From positions 33,831,054 to 33,895,053 of the forward strand of contig NC_092460.1 in assembly GCF_047495875.1 (NCBI RefSeq): a stretch of 64,000 nucleotides of DNA. Reading direction: 5' to 3'. A program made the translations under genes and the position numbers. Position 1 is the first letter of the stretch; every line of letters starts with the position of its first letter. This DNA comes from Pithys albifrons albifrons. Its lineage: Eukaryota > Chordata > Aves > Passeriformes > Thamnophilidae. Positions 1 to 12,000 of the stretch are shown one piece after another. The notes under the pieces were generated by a model. It ran no database searches and was not told the DNA's origin. It saw only the letters and a list, made by a program, of their open reading frames with translations.

Positions 1-138
1 TTTTTTATTCCCCTGTGCTTTTCTAAAAACTCGAGCAGCGTGTAAACAGGCCGGAGCAAATGCGGTATTTGCGGCGGAGGGCTGTCAGTCATTAAAAGCC
101 AACAAACCTTTGCAAACCAGGAATGCGGCAATAGGGAT

Positions 139-233
139 CCATTGTGAGCTGACAATGGGGCTCCAGAGCCTCCAGGCACCAAAAGCAGCCCGCCTTACTT
201 TTAAGTCCATTGTCAGCAAAGTCCACGACAAAG
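139..233. promoter_or_regulatory. Cluster of SOX-type HMG sites beside the CpG island
   Basis: Three exact copies of the high-affinity SOX word lie within 75 bases: CCATTGT at 139-145, ACAATGG at 152-158 and CCATTGT at 207-213. A weaker ACAAAG lies at 228-233. The first two form an inverted pair with a 6-bp spacer. The second and third sit in an 11-bp perfect inverted repeat (148-158 against 207-217). SoxD proteins dimerise and favour paired HMG sites, so auto- or cross-regulation by SOX proteins is plausible. Binding is inferred, not shown. Confidence 0.45.
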
Positions 234-299
234 CTTTTCCCCTGCCGCTAGACAAAATATTCGCCGTGGTGCGCTCGTAAAGAAAGACAAGTCTTCTGT

Positions 300-655
300 C
301 TAACTTGCCGCCTTAAAGCTACAGTAGCCACTCGCCGCGGCTGCCAGGGCCCCGCTGTCTCCCTCCCGACTTCCCTGCCTTCCCTCCCGGCTTCCTTGCC
401 CCCCGCCCCCGCCCCGCCCCTCCTGCAGCCCCCGAGCCACCGCTGCAGCCGCACCGGGAGCGGCGCCGGGACGGCCCCGGTGTTCCTGTCCCGGGGGCAG
501 TTCGCGCTTTGCCGCGGCAACCCCGAGTGCCGGAGTTCCCCGCCGGAGGGCTCGTGTTACAAATGAGTATACCCCGCAACCCGCCTCCGCCGGTGATTCC
601 GGGAGAGCCGCGGACAAACGAGCGGGGAATAATGAATGCGGTGGACGGCCATGTA
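300..655. promoter_or_regulatory. CpG island, candidate internal promoter
   Basis: By hand count there are roughly 40 CpG dinucleotides in about 350 bases, in a window that otherwise has almost none. It includes consecutive GC boxes (CCCCGCCCC type) at 399-420 and a run of CGG/CCG words at 440-640. Islands of this kind in vertebrates usually mark promoters or polycomb-regulated developmental elements. SOX5 is known to make long and short transcripts from different promoters, so an alternative SOX5 start on the minus strand is the simplest reading. A divergent non-coding transcript or an intragenic developmental island is also possible. No convincing TATA box or initiator was identified. Confidence 0.65.
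399..420 (-). other. G-quadruplex motif on the sense strand
   Basis: The + strand shows C runs of 6, 5, 4 and 4, each separated by a single G. The minus strand therefore has four G runs with one-base loops, the most stable class of predicted G-quadruplex. It overlaps tandem GC boxes in the CpG island and lies on the strand that would be RNA if SOX5 is transcribed through it. Confidence 0.6.
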
Positions 656-660
656 TCAAT

Positions 661-3600
661 GACTGGATTTCAGCGAGAATGGTAAAGATCTCAGTAGGAA
701 ATCATGATTAGAGATGTGAAAGGCCAAGTGGCAAAATCCCAATAGTAACAATGCATCTGTTCATTAATGTGTGAATATGAGTAATATGAAAATTTAACAC
801 AATTATAAGCCCCCTCAGCAATCCTGATGGCATAAAATAGATTGTGGTGATCTAATCAGCACTTCCCCTGTTGAAATACTGTATGTTAACTACTCAAAAT
901 AATATTATACATAGTTTTCCTCTTTAAAAACCCCCAAGCAATCATATTAAATTGATGTCCTAACTTAGTTTCAAACCTCTCTTGACTTGAACTGCAATTT
1001 TTACATAAGACACTTGAACAGAATTTTCATACAGAATCAGCAAATAATCGTCCTTCTGCTAATACTTAAAAAGAACTTTAATTCTGAAAGACAATAGCTT
1101 CCCCACCCCTATAGCTTTATGGAGCTAAAGAGCTAGATTAAATTACAGCTTGTTTAATTCTATTATATACCATGTTAACATATTGTACTTACATAAAATA
1201 TGCTATTCATATACTCAACCTATCACATTTCAGTAACTGCTTGTGAAATACATTATGCACCATATCTTGGAAAGAAACATTTATTATGTCATTTATGTAC
1301 CCCATTAAAAAAAGATTTGAAATTTACACATCTTAAATAACTGTTTAAAAGGTTACGACTGTAGAGATTTCATGAATTATACAGAAACAAAGTCATCCTT
1401 TGTTCAGCTTTTTTTAGACTTTCTTGGGAAGATGATGCTCTCAAATTAAAAAAAGAAATAAACACTGTATCTTGTTCACAGAGCACGCACTCTCTGGATT
1501 CATTAGAAAGTCAGTGAAACTTTTAATGCTTGCACATGTGCAGCTTGAAATTGGGAAAGGCAACCTGCACACAGGAACTGCTACTCCTGATCCCTGCTCC
1601 AACAGCTACTCTCCTCTTGGATTTCCTGAAACAATGTTTCTACATCCAAAATCTGAGCTATATCGTGACAGATTTTGGATATGGCTCAGGACAGCTACGT
1701 ACTATAATAATCTGCGTTAGTATTTCCAAAAAGCTACACATAGTGTTCTGAGTATTGTGGTTATTCACAGTGCCTCCTAATTCCATCTTTGAGAAGAACT
1801 CAGAATTAGCCCCTTTCCTTCTTCTGAACTCCACCTCAGCTAAGGATTCTCCCTATTTCCTATCTGCAGTGTTGGTCCTACAACACACAATAAAACAATT
1901 CCAAGTCTATCCACAATGTGCTATTAATACCTCTACAAAAGTTGTTCATTGTTGTTTGTGAACAGTAATACTGTTTGGGAAACATGTTTGTTCCAGACAC
2001 AACTATGAAAAGTGTTAAATGCTGTTGTAGAGGAGTATTATGGATAGGGCACCAAAGATAAGGACTGAGATGGAAAGAAGAATGGGAGTCATTAAGTAAA
2101 TGTTGGCGAAGAAGAGCCTGGCTGAATCAACAGAGATACAAATTAATCCACAAAAATGATTTCTGCTGTCTCTATTCAACACATTTACCAGTCATTAGCT
2201 CTTTCTAGAGATATTTATGGCACATTTTGGGTTTTTTTCTTTCACCCTTGCCTCTGCTGCTTGCATATGCTTCTTCGCGTCACTGCGTATGGCAATACCC
2301 GCTGGTGAATGGCTCTCCGACTGTGCCAGCACCACACTGGCTCCTCGGTGCCCCCGGCCCCGCCGCTCTCCCTCTGTGCCAAGCACCATCGAGACTGACT
2401 CCCTCATCCACAACAATGAGACTTGGAGACGGATGCCAGCAGCCAACAATTCTCACACAGGCCTTCAGCACATGGAATTAAACCACTTTCTCAGTGGTGT
2501 GACAGTCCCACATTCACTGGTCTATGCATGGATCTGTACATGTTGGGCATGTGTGTACATACACTTAATTGCTCTCACACTACTGGAAAGCAAAGCATCT
2601 AAGTAAATTAACATTAAACCACTTTTTAGTCTAACTTTTTGTATGCTAAAAAGCATGCCACTGTCCCTCTATTTCTGTATTTGATGTTTAAATATAGCTT
2701 CATTGGCTTATTTGCTTAAAAGACCTAAAGTTTTCACACTTTAGGAGTGGTTCATTTCCAGGACGTGGACAAGGCCTACAAAGCCATAGTAAGAGGGAGG
2801 CACCATTTTTATCACCGTCTGCTAGACTTCTATTGAATTTAGCCTACTTCCAGAAGTTGTGTTAATTTTTTTCAAGCATTGTAACTTCCCTTTGGGAGTG
2901 ACCTAATCCTGCTCTCAATTCAGTGGCAGCACAGATATATGTGTGTGTACCTGAACCTGCCTTGGCAGCCTTCCAAAAACACAGTCCCGCAGTACAGCAT
3001 TCCCTTCAGGCCCATCATCTCCAGTAGTTCTTTTCAATCCATGCTTCAGGGTCACAGTCCCAGAAATCCACTTATAAAAGATCAGAATGGTCTACAGTGC
3101 CAAATCTCTATTACCTCTCTCTGCTCCTGCTGACTATTTACTGAAAGCAAACTTTGCTCTCATGCAGCTGCCTGCTTCCAAAGAAAGGCATGCAATTCCA
3201 TCATGCCGTAAGAAGCTGCAGGATGGGAGCTCTCCACATTTAGGACAGCCAGAAGAGCCATGTTTGAGGAGGAAATGGGAGAGAAGGACTGCTGTTATAC
3301 AGAAGACAAAACTATGATAAAAGGGAAGAGGGTGGCATAAGCTGACCACAAGTGAGAGAACAGCGTGAGTCCTGGAGCCTTCCACTTGCATGGTGTCTGG
3401 ATGTCCAAGCATGGGTGCCCTCCCAAGGAGACGCCCAAAGTGTTCCCTCCTTTGTAACTACAGGAACAAATCCTGTCCTGTGCTGAAAGAGATTCACTCC
3501 TTCGAACAAAGTAAGAGAAAGATGTTTGGCCTGAGTGAGGATGATGACATGAAGTATAGCACAGTGGAGAGAAGCCAAGAGTTGCTCAATACCCAGCCAG

Positions 3601-6600
3601 ACCACCAGACATTTCCTGCCAACACGTGTCATTCCTAGAGGAAGGAGTATTTGGTCGGCACAAATGATCATGAATAAACTTTAGCACTGGCTGATATACC
3701 TTGCACTTCTGGCAAGCACCTTTCTTTATATTGTGAAAGAGCTGCCAAATACTGAGCTGGCATCCATTATTCACCCTTTTCTTTTGCTATGGTCATAAAT
3801 ACATTACACTGTCAGCTACAGTTCCACTCAATGTTTCTTCAACCCTCACCTATCAACATGCCACCCCACTGGCACTCTGTTCTGTGTTCAAGCACCACAA
3901 CAAACCCTTTCTGGTTTAAATCAGGAAACACGATTAAGTGCAGATTTTCACTCTTCCTTTAAAAGAGCAGACAAGCATATAGACAGACATAAGAAATTTC
4001 TCTTTTTATACGCCCATTTTTTATTATGAAGGTCTTACCTACACAAGAGCAGAAACAATTTTCATAGCAAAGAAAATAAAGCAACTATTATGAAGAAATG
4101 GTTGGTATCAGCAGGTTACATAGACATACAGCATCTGCATACACATATGGTTCTCCATCAACAGAATCATGCTTTTAGGGAACTACTTGCAGCTAGGCAA
4201 GACACTATGAATCATGAGCAGGCACAACACAGAATGTATTTAAATTTGGAAATCAAAGACCACACAACACACATATTTCTCCTGCCTTTCAGGAAGTACT
4301 GCAATTTCTCACCAGTCTAAAAGCATTTTAAACTTTTGGAGCAGACACTAGGAAACACCTCTATAAATGTAAATATTGTTCAAATGTAGGACATGGTTGC
4401 TCAGGCGTGGTAAGTAAAAATATGGTGCTGAGTACAATACTACCTGGGGCTTCTCTGACTGGACAGAAAGTAGTGTGCTGTTGGGTTTTTGGTGGGGTGG
4501 TTTTTTTAACACATAACATCTTTTTTAGTCTTTTGGCAGAAACTCACAGAGCTGAACAAAACATTCACGTTTGGATACTGGGAAGCCGTGGTGCTCTGGC
4601 CAGCACATCATAGTATGACTCTTACTACACTGCTCCATCACAACCACTGTGCAGAAAACAGCTGGGCTACATATGTCCATGGGTGGCTTCCAAGCCTACT
4701 AAAAAGCTCCCTTCTCTGGCAAGGATAACCACCCTTCCTGCTCTTGGAATCTCTAGTCCCATCCTGGCCACATGTTAGCTCCCACAGCATTTTATTGCAG
4801 AGGACAAAATCAACTTCTGTATCCACATATGACTGTAGTTCACAATGACACCAGGCTACCATCGTATTCTTGTTGCACATACATACATAATTTTGTGTAT
4901 GCTTAATAATACAACTGTTGTCTTCAAGCTGCTTGCTCTTTTTTGCAATACCCATCATGCTGCACTAATGAAGTATATGCTATATGAATGATAAGACATT
5001 TTTATTGTAATTTCTGGCACAAGACTTCTGCTTTTTGTGCTAAAAAAATAATTCACATAGCCAGAAAAGGTTCCATAGCACCATAAATCTCAAATCCAAA
5101 TCAGTAATGTATGAATGCCACCAAAAACCTGATTTTACTTTATCTACAAATATAAAAAGCACTTATTTTTACAACTGCTCACCAATGCCTACTGCCAACT
5201 TATAGAAAGTAACCTAAAAACACAAGAATGTTTATTAGGAAGAAAAGGTTAGAGTAGTCTTCAGATACACTGACCTACCAGTTGTTGAACTAATTATCCC
5301 TTAGGATGTCAGTAAGGAGCCTGTAAATGACAGCACAAGGCTAAGCAGGACAGGGGGAGGGCACAGGGACTTCTTAAGCTACATTTGAGGCCAAAACGAG
5401 TATCTCATTCAACTACGCTCTCAGGAACAGTCTGGCTATTGTCTGAAATTTTGGTAGTTTCCATCACCTGAGTGCCCTGGCAAGTGCTCCATTAGCCGAC
5501 TACTTTTCAGGCTGCTTTGTTTCAATAAACGGTCACCTACTCCAGGAGCAGCGTCACACTCGAGATATGACACGTGCAATGCAAGGAAATGAAACCTGTC
5601 ATGTAATACCTTCTGCTAGCCCTTCAGCCTCCTAACAGGAGAGTCCGTGTTCATTTGGGGGTTCACAAAGGCCAAGAGCTGAGATTTTCTCAGCGTCCAT
5701 CCTCTTTATTGACACACAACTTTGGGACAGAACCAGCTTCCAGAATGCAACAATTTAGGTATTTCCAGAAGTCTCTATGTTATATACTCTCTGAACTGAC
5801 AATGTCTATATCAATAAAATGTCCACAAAGCCCTTCTGAGGCCAACATACCTGACAAAACCACCTCTTCCACAAGCACAGCACTGAACTAGGGAACAAGC
5901 CTGCAATCCCCTCTAACAACAGGCAATTTCAGCTCAATCTCTGTCATCTTCAACACACTAACTTGTAGAGCACATACTTCATTGCCTTACCTACCTTGGT
6001 GACAACGGACTCCAGCAAGGCTACTAAGTGTACACTGATTACCCTCCAAACCACAATAATCTGGAGTTGCAAACTGCTGTATGATAACTGCCACCTCTTC
6101 CCCTGATTTGGAGGTGGAATTTATGTGTCAGGGCAGCAGGGCAGTGGTGTGCTCCACTCACACCTCCATTAATCTGGCCTTCCACATCAAGCCACTGATG
6201 GGTGCCTCAGATTTATATAGAGATGGGGCTGCATAATTTGCAGGACACCCCCAAAACCACTAAAGCTTAATTATTCTGAAGAAACTCTGGAACAGCACAG
6301 CTTGTAGTCACTGCTCAGTTACTCTCCGTCTAAATCCCTGTCCTTGAAACACGTAGTAGGATATGGCCAGTTCAAGACTCGATTCAATCTCTGCCTTTCC
6401 CATTTCCGCAGCAAAGCAACTGTGTCCCCCAGAGAAGGGCACACTGAGGTAGTGTGAATGGCACTGGATGCCATGCACAGGACAATACATCTTTTGTCAC
6501 TGAAATTCACTGGAACTCAGTGCTTTGGATTCCCAAAGGCATTCAGGAACATAAATCTCATTCTGGAAAGGAATTAGGCTCCAACTGCCTGTGGAGACCC

Positions 6601-8400
6601 AGGCCAGTGAGTTGGCCAAAAGATCCGACCATGAACACATTCTGCCAAATGTGGCATTTCGCTGGCACAACTGTTGCTGGAACATCTCTTGCAGCATACA
6701 CAATATTTAGATGATCCCAACTCCCTGCTGCCACTATCTTCTTCACCCCTAATTAAATTAACATATAAGAACGAAGCAAGTTATTCAACACTTTCAAACT
6801 TTAAAAAAAAAGTTAAATTTTTTCATGTTCCTGGTACTTTCCTGAGATACAAAATATAAATTAGTATGTCAAACATAGTAACTCACTTTCAAACACCTGA
6901 GTAGCAATCTTTTTCATTGATATTACACCAGTGGGAATCCTTATGAAAAGCGACAGTGAAATAAAAAAAAAAATCCTCTGCTATGCATCAAAAAAGAGAA
7001 TTTTGTCTTAATCTGTCCTCTTTAGGTTTCAAATGCCTCTTTAATTCCTGACATCTCTAAATGAAAGAAGGAATTGATTTTCTTAGGAGTGGTCCACCCA
7101 GTAAAAAGCCCTGTGTCAGTTGACAGAAGGAGGCACTATACCAAGCCTGAGCTTCGCTGAAATTCTGAAACCACAAAGATGTTTTAATATTTCCAGAAAC
7201 TATTTCAAGAGTAGCAACATAAAAACAGAGACATCTGGAATTAAATACCATTAAATTTCACTTCAGTTTTGTTTTTTCTGTCTCAGTTGGACAGAGATAC
7301 TCCACTCAAATACATATTCCCCTGAAATACATTTATGTATTAGTGCTACCAACAGAGCCAGTTTCTAATTAAAGGGCCATAATATCTTGTTAATATTATC
7401 AGAGGGTGATGTTTTCAGTCTGCTAATTTTTTACATCTTCAGCACATCCTTATTAAGCAAGAGGGACTAAAAAAAGCATTCAATGAGATGCCTAAACACT
7501 AACTTTTTATGGGTATTGACACATCATTAAGGATGTTCTAGGGAGATTCCATAGTTTATCCTTTGACAGGAAAAATCTTTTATGCTGATCTGTCTCTTGT
7601 TAAGTAATTAAATGTTTCTTGAAAAACTCTAAAACAAAACCCCAAGAAAGCCCAAAGGTACATAATCTAAATAACAATAAAACATAAATTGAGAGCTACA
7701 GTGTTTGGCTAGAATTTCAAGGAAATCCTTCTGAAGTTCAACCCCTCCACTTGTCAATTCCTAAATTCAACAGCAACAATGTAACACTTCATATACATTT
7801 ACTACAGCATTTTTACCTGAAAGTCTCAGAGCAACTTACTTAAAAATGGAAAAAAAGGAGTACTGAAGTGCTCGCAATTTTCCTCAAAAAGACACATGTG
7901 AGGACTGTATGTGATGCTGAGGAAACCATTTTCTAAACAGCCTATATTTCAGCCCTGGCCAGAGTCACTATTTCCCACCACCAAAAAACAGTCACCTCCA
8001 GCCTCTGGAAAGGGAGCTGTTGATCCCTGGGGCTCCTCACCCCTTGGCCTTCCCTACAGGTCACCTTTATCTTGCCAAAGAGGGAAGAGGAGCCTTATTT
8101 GCCAGTGCAAGAGAGTCAAGCACTCTTGTCCCAAAGACACAACTTCTCCTGTTGAGGTCTGGCTGGGGTTTGGGGTTGTTTTGGGTAAACTACCATTGTT
8201 TTCAGACTCACATGGCTCCACTGCACTCGTCCAGAACTCCTGGCTACTCTGGGCTCCCCTGGTGCCTGTCCCAGGGAGTGCCAGAGCCAGAGATGGCAGT
8301 GGCAGAGCCTCACTTCCGAATGGAAGCTAGGAAATGTCCAGCTGCTGCTGCACCAAAGCACTCGTTACAGAACTAATCATCAGCTTCCACCCTCCTCCTC
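661..8400. other. Intronic sequence, no recognised gene
   Basis: AT-rich single-copy DNA. The reading frames here (for example 2217-2606 +, 3312-3671 - and 7911-8330 +) overlap one another on both strands, match no protein I recognise and lack splice-compatible structure, so I treat them as chance. No repeats of known family were identified. Confidence 0.6.
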
Positions 8401-8404
8401 CACC

Positions 8405-8445
8405 CTGTTTTGTTTTTTTGTTTTTCTTTCTTTTTTTTTTTTTTG
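8405..8445. repeat. T-rich low-complexity tract
   Basis: Runs of T broken by single G and C, ending in an uninterrupted run of T before GGACAG. It could be an old poly(A) tail on the minus strand, but no adjoining retrocopy was recognised. Confidence 0.6.
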
Positions 8446-8689
8446 GACAGCTGTCTTCCTGTCTTCCCAACAGGTGCTATTAGGCCCTGAACAATGGCAA
8501 AGGCTTTTAAGCCACTGTTGTTGACAAGTGAAAAGGAACAACAAATGGCTCACTAGTGCTCTTCTCCCAGGGTCACTCAACCAATGGTAATAGTTATTAT
8601 TTTTATTTATTAGCTCTGTGGCACTGTCCTCCATTGTAGCTCCTCCAAACTCCCCTTTCCGTGACAGCAAGGAGCTTTTTAACTTTTAG

Positions 8690-9050
8690 TAAAAATGGGT
8701 GAGCGCTTAGCTCCTGAGCTGGCTCTTTCTGTAAAGTGCACAGCTAATGAATGTTGTCCATTTAGATCTGGATAATTTATGATGTCAGCGGAGTGGAGGT
8801 GGGGAGGGCTGGATCCAGATATGGCCATTAGTTACACTGCCAGGAGTGACGATGAGAGTACAGGGAGGTGGAAGTCAGACAGAAAGAAGAGGTTTCCTCA
8901 CTCCATATTTGGGATTTTCTTTGCCGGTTAATTAGGAGGTTAGGAGATAAATAAGACATTTGAGGTTGATATAGGTTTTCTTTACCCTTCCTAGCATTTC
9001 GCTGGCCATGTTATAATCGTCTTCAGAGAACAATGGCAGGTGGAAGAAAA
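8690..9050. promoter_or_regulatory. Candidate conserved non-coding element with a CArG box
   Basis: A repeat-free block of balanced composition. It holds CCATATTTGG at 8903-8912, an exact match to the SRF consensus CC(A/T)6GG, followed by GTTAATTAGG, a homeodomain word, at 8927-8936, and AACAATGG near 9030. Element status is inferred from motif density only; conservation was not testable here. Confidence 0.25.
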
Positions 9051-12000
9051 GTTAATTTTCCCTGACATGAAGGGAAAATTACTGCATTCATTTAAACAAT
9101 GCACTCAGACCTGTTACCTCTAGGAGAAAAAATTGTGCCAAAATGTTCTCTGATCCTCATAATGAATACACACATTCAAACACATAAATATTTACTAGCT
9201 GAGGTTACTCAATTAATAAACTGTATAAACCAGATAAGCTCTATCAAATGCAAACCCTGTGTTGCCACTGTCCTGGCAAACCAGGTAAATATGAAGGCAA
9301 ACCAGTCAATTCCATGTCCAAACAAAATCAGTAAACTAGCAAGTAAGTCACCTGGAAGCACAAATGCACCTGAAAGTTGAAAATACAAACCTAAACTCCA
9401 TCAAAATACTGACATATTGTGGAAAACTGGTTTGTTTGGAGTCATGTGTTATCAATCAAATTGAGGTAAAAGTATGTACATATTTTGATCACCTGGACCT
9501 AATTTTTTAAAATATAAGTTGATTGTGCAGTAAAAGGTCTACAGACATCAGATTTTCTATGTACTTCCTAGAGTAAAGGTGTAGTATTGTAATTTGAACC
9601 TTATGAAACATTGGAAGAACCATAAAATACTCATCTGGGATGTTAATAAAGCCATTAAAAGGATTAAAAAAATTAAAAACAGAAAACTGAAAAGGATATC
9701 CCCCTGAAGCAACAAAAAAACCCCTACATAGCAGGCCTGGATTTCTATTCTCTTTCAAAATATGACAGACTGTTTTACCCTTGGAAGTGAGAATTAAAGC
9801 ACATACGCCTGATGCTAAACAATTACACATCCTGAACTCCTCTTGCACAACATATGTGAACACAAAATCTCAATGATCGATTGCCAGATGCCAGAAAGAC
9901 AGGAACAATAATAATAATTTAAAAAAAAGGTAGATGATAAATCAGAGCTTCTGAAGTGCAGGTAGGTTCACAGTAAATCAGACTGCTAGTTGTGATGTAA
10001 ATAATATTTGCATGAAACCATTATGTCAAATTAAGTAGAAATTATTAAGGCTAATGTCATCCTTGGATTTGCCTAAAATAATCATCCAAGATTTGCACAC
10101 AGGCTTCTCCACTGAAGTACAGCATTCCATCTGCCTTGACAACTTGTTCTGTTTGTTCTCACTTGTCTCCATTCATGGATTTCTTGGACTCTGTTATTTT
10201 CAGCGTAAATAGGAGAGGAAATACATTGGGTTTCCTTTTGATCAAGCATTTTTCTTTCTGAGTTAGGGAATAACATCGAGATACATGGGTGCTTCAGCCA
10301 TGTAACAGCTGTGACAGGCAATCCCCAAATAAGCAGAGAAATCAGAGAAAGTCTATTATGCACAGCTCTTTAACATAATAGTTCTAGACAAGGAGAAAGG
10401 AAAGTCAGAAGGTAAAAGCAGAAAAGTCAAAGAGGGGAAAAGAGATGAGAGACAAAGAAAACAATGCTGAGAACAAGGAAAGAACAAGACTAAGAAAGGG
10501 GACTCATTTGTCAAATCAAAATGTACGTATGTTACACAATGCACTGAAGGAGTAGGAGAGTCAGGGCGACTCTGCAGCCACTCCCTGGCTATTGAAAATG
10601 GACACAAACACGGAGCTGCACCATTCCCCAGTCATCCAATAGACAACCTGAGCAGCCTGGGTAAACATGAAAGAGCTGTAACATGAACTTCTGCTATCAG
10701 AGAAGGCAACAGGATTTAGACTGAAGCATAAACTATGCCTTCAAATTACTGCCAGCACTCTAAAGAGAAAATATCTATTTTTATCAGAGAGGAATCTTAT
10801 TCATATCTGCGGCAGAACTTTTCCAGACTATAGAAAACTTAGACTTTCTTCATTCATGTCAGGATGATAAAACTTGCTCTGCAAATAGTTGTCCAGATCC
10901 ACAAGATCTGGATTCAGGAAGAATCACCAAGGACCAGCAAGGTGAATGCAGGACAGGAACAGAATACCTTCCCAAGAATAAAGGTCATTCACTGAGCAGC
11001 TCTTTACACAATGATGACAATTAAGAGGCACTACATTCCTCTCGGTAAAAAGAACATAGACCCCAGAAATACAAAGAATATCAACATTTCCTCAGACAAA
11101 CTGAATTTAAACCAAATAAAAACAAGAACAACAAATTCTCTCACCTCTGTGGTACCAATCACATCAATGGCCACCTAGAGTTAGCCTTCTTCCACTTTCT
11201 CCAACAAACCTTGTCCTTGTCACTCTGGGACCTAATTTGTTTCATCGAAAAACAAGAGAGGAGTAGGTGTACTCATCCTCCCAGATTTCTCAAACAACTG
11301 ACTTGAGAAGGCCTGGCCCAGTGCTTGGGGATGAATGAAATGAGGTCTTTCTCATAAATGACATCAACTCCTTTTTGCATTTCCAAAGCATTCACCTGTA
11401 CAGTCCTAAAAAAGATCAGTGAAGGGGAAGCTTAAAGGAACTGAAGCAGGGCGAAGAAGTTCAGATGAAGAAAGAACCACTTGGAAGAGATCACCTTCAA
11501 TGTAACACCTGTAATTCAGGATCCTGTTCATTCTTCATTTCTTGGGTGTGGGGGTAAGAGACATCTGCATTCTGCTGTGAATGGGCAGAAGCTGCACTTC
11601 GTTTAATCACACAGAAACCTGTTCCAGTGATCTTCATATTTGTGTTCTTGTCTTGATCATTTCTACCTTCCATGGTTACATAAGGAAAAAGGCATCTTCT
11701 GGAAAAGCTCTGACTGGTATAGAAAGCTGCCTCTCCTAAGACTCTGGCCTCATATTCAAAACCCTCAGTTGGACCACATCTACCTGCTGAGAGAAAAATG
11801 CAACCCAAACTTCCCTCTATGACTGTGATTTCAAGCACTGACTAGGCTATAAGTAACAGGAAATATGGATGATAACTCATGATCTGAGAATACGCAAGAC
11901 AAACCTTCATAAGGAGTTGGACCCATAATCAGAAATGCAATCTTGCAAAAAGTGCAGGTTTTTTGAGAGTGACAGCTCCTTCAAATAAAGACCAAATCTG

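Noticed and set aside
300..659. Minus-strand reading frames of 119, 90 and 86 codons in the CpG island
   Set aside because: All are Gly/Arg/Ala-rich, overlap in different frames and follow from GC richness. No recognised domain.
2217..2606. 129-codon + strand reading frame
   Set aside because: Overlapped by other frames on both strands, with no domain and no exon structure.
8405..8445. T-rich tract as the tail of a processed pseudogene
   Set aside because: Sequence on either side does not resemble any coding gene, and no target-site duplication was seen.
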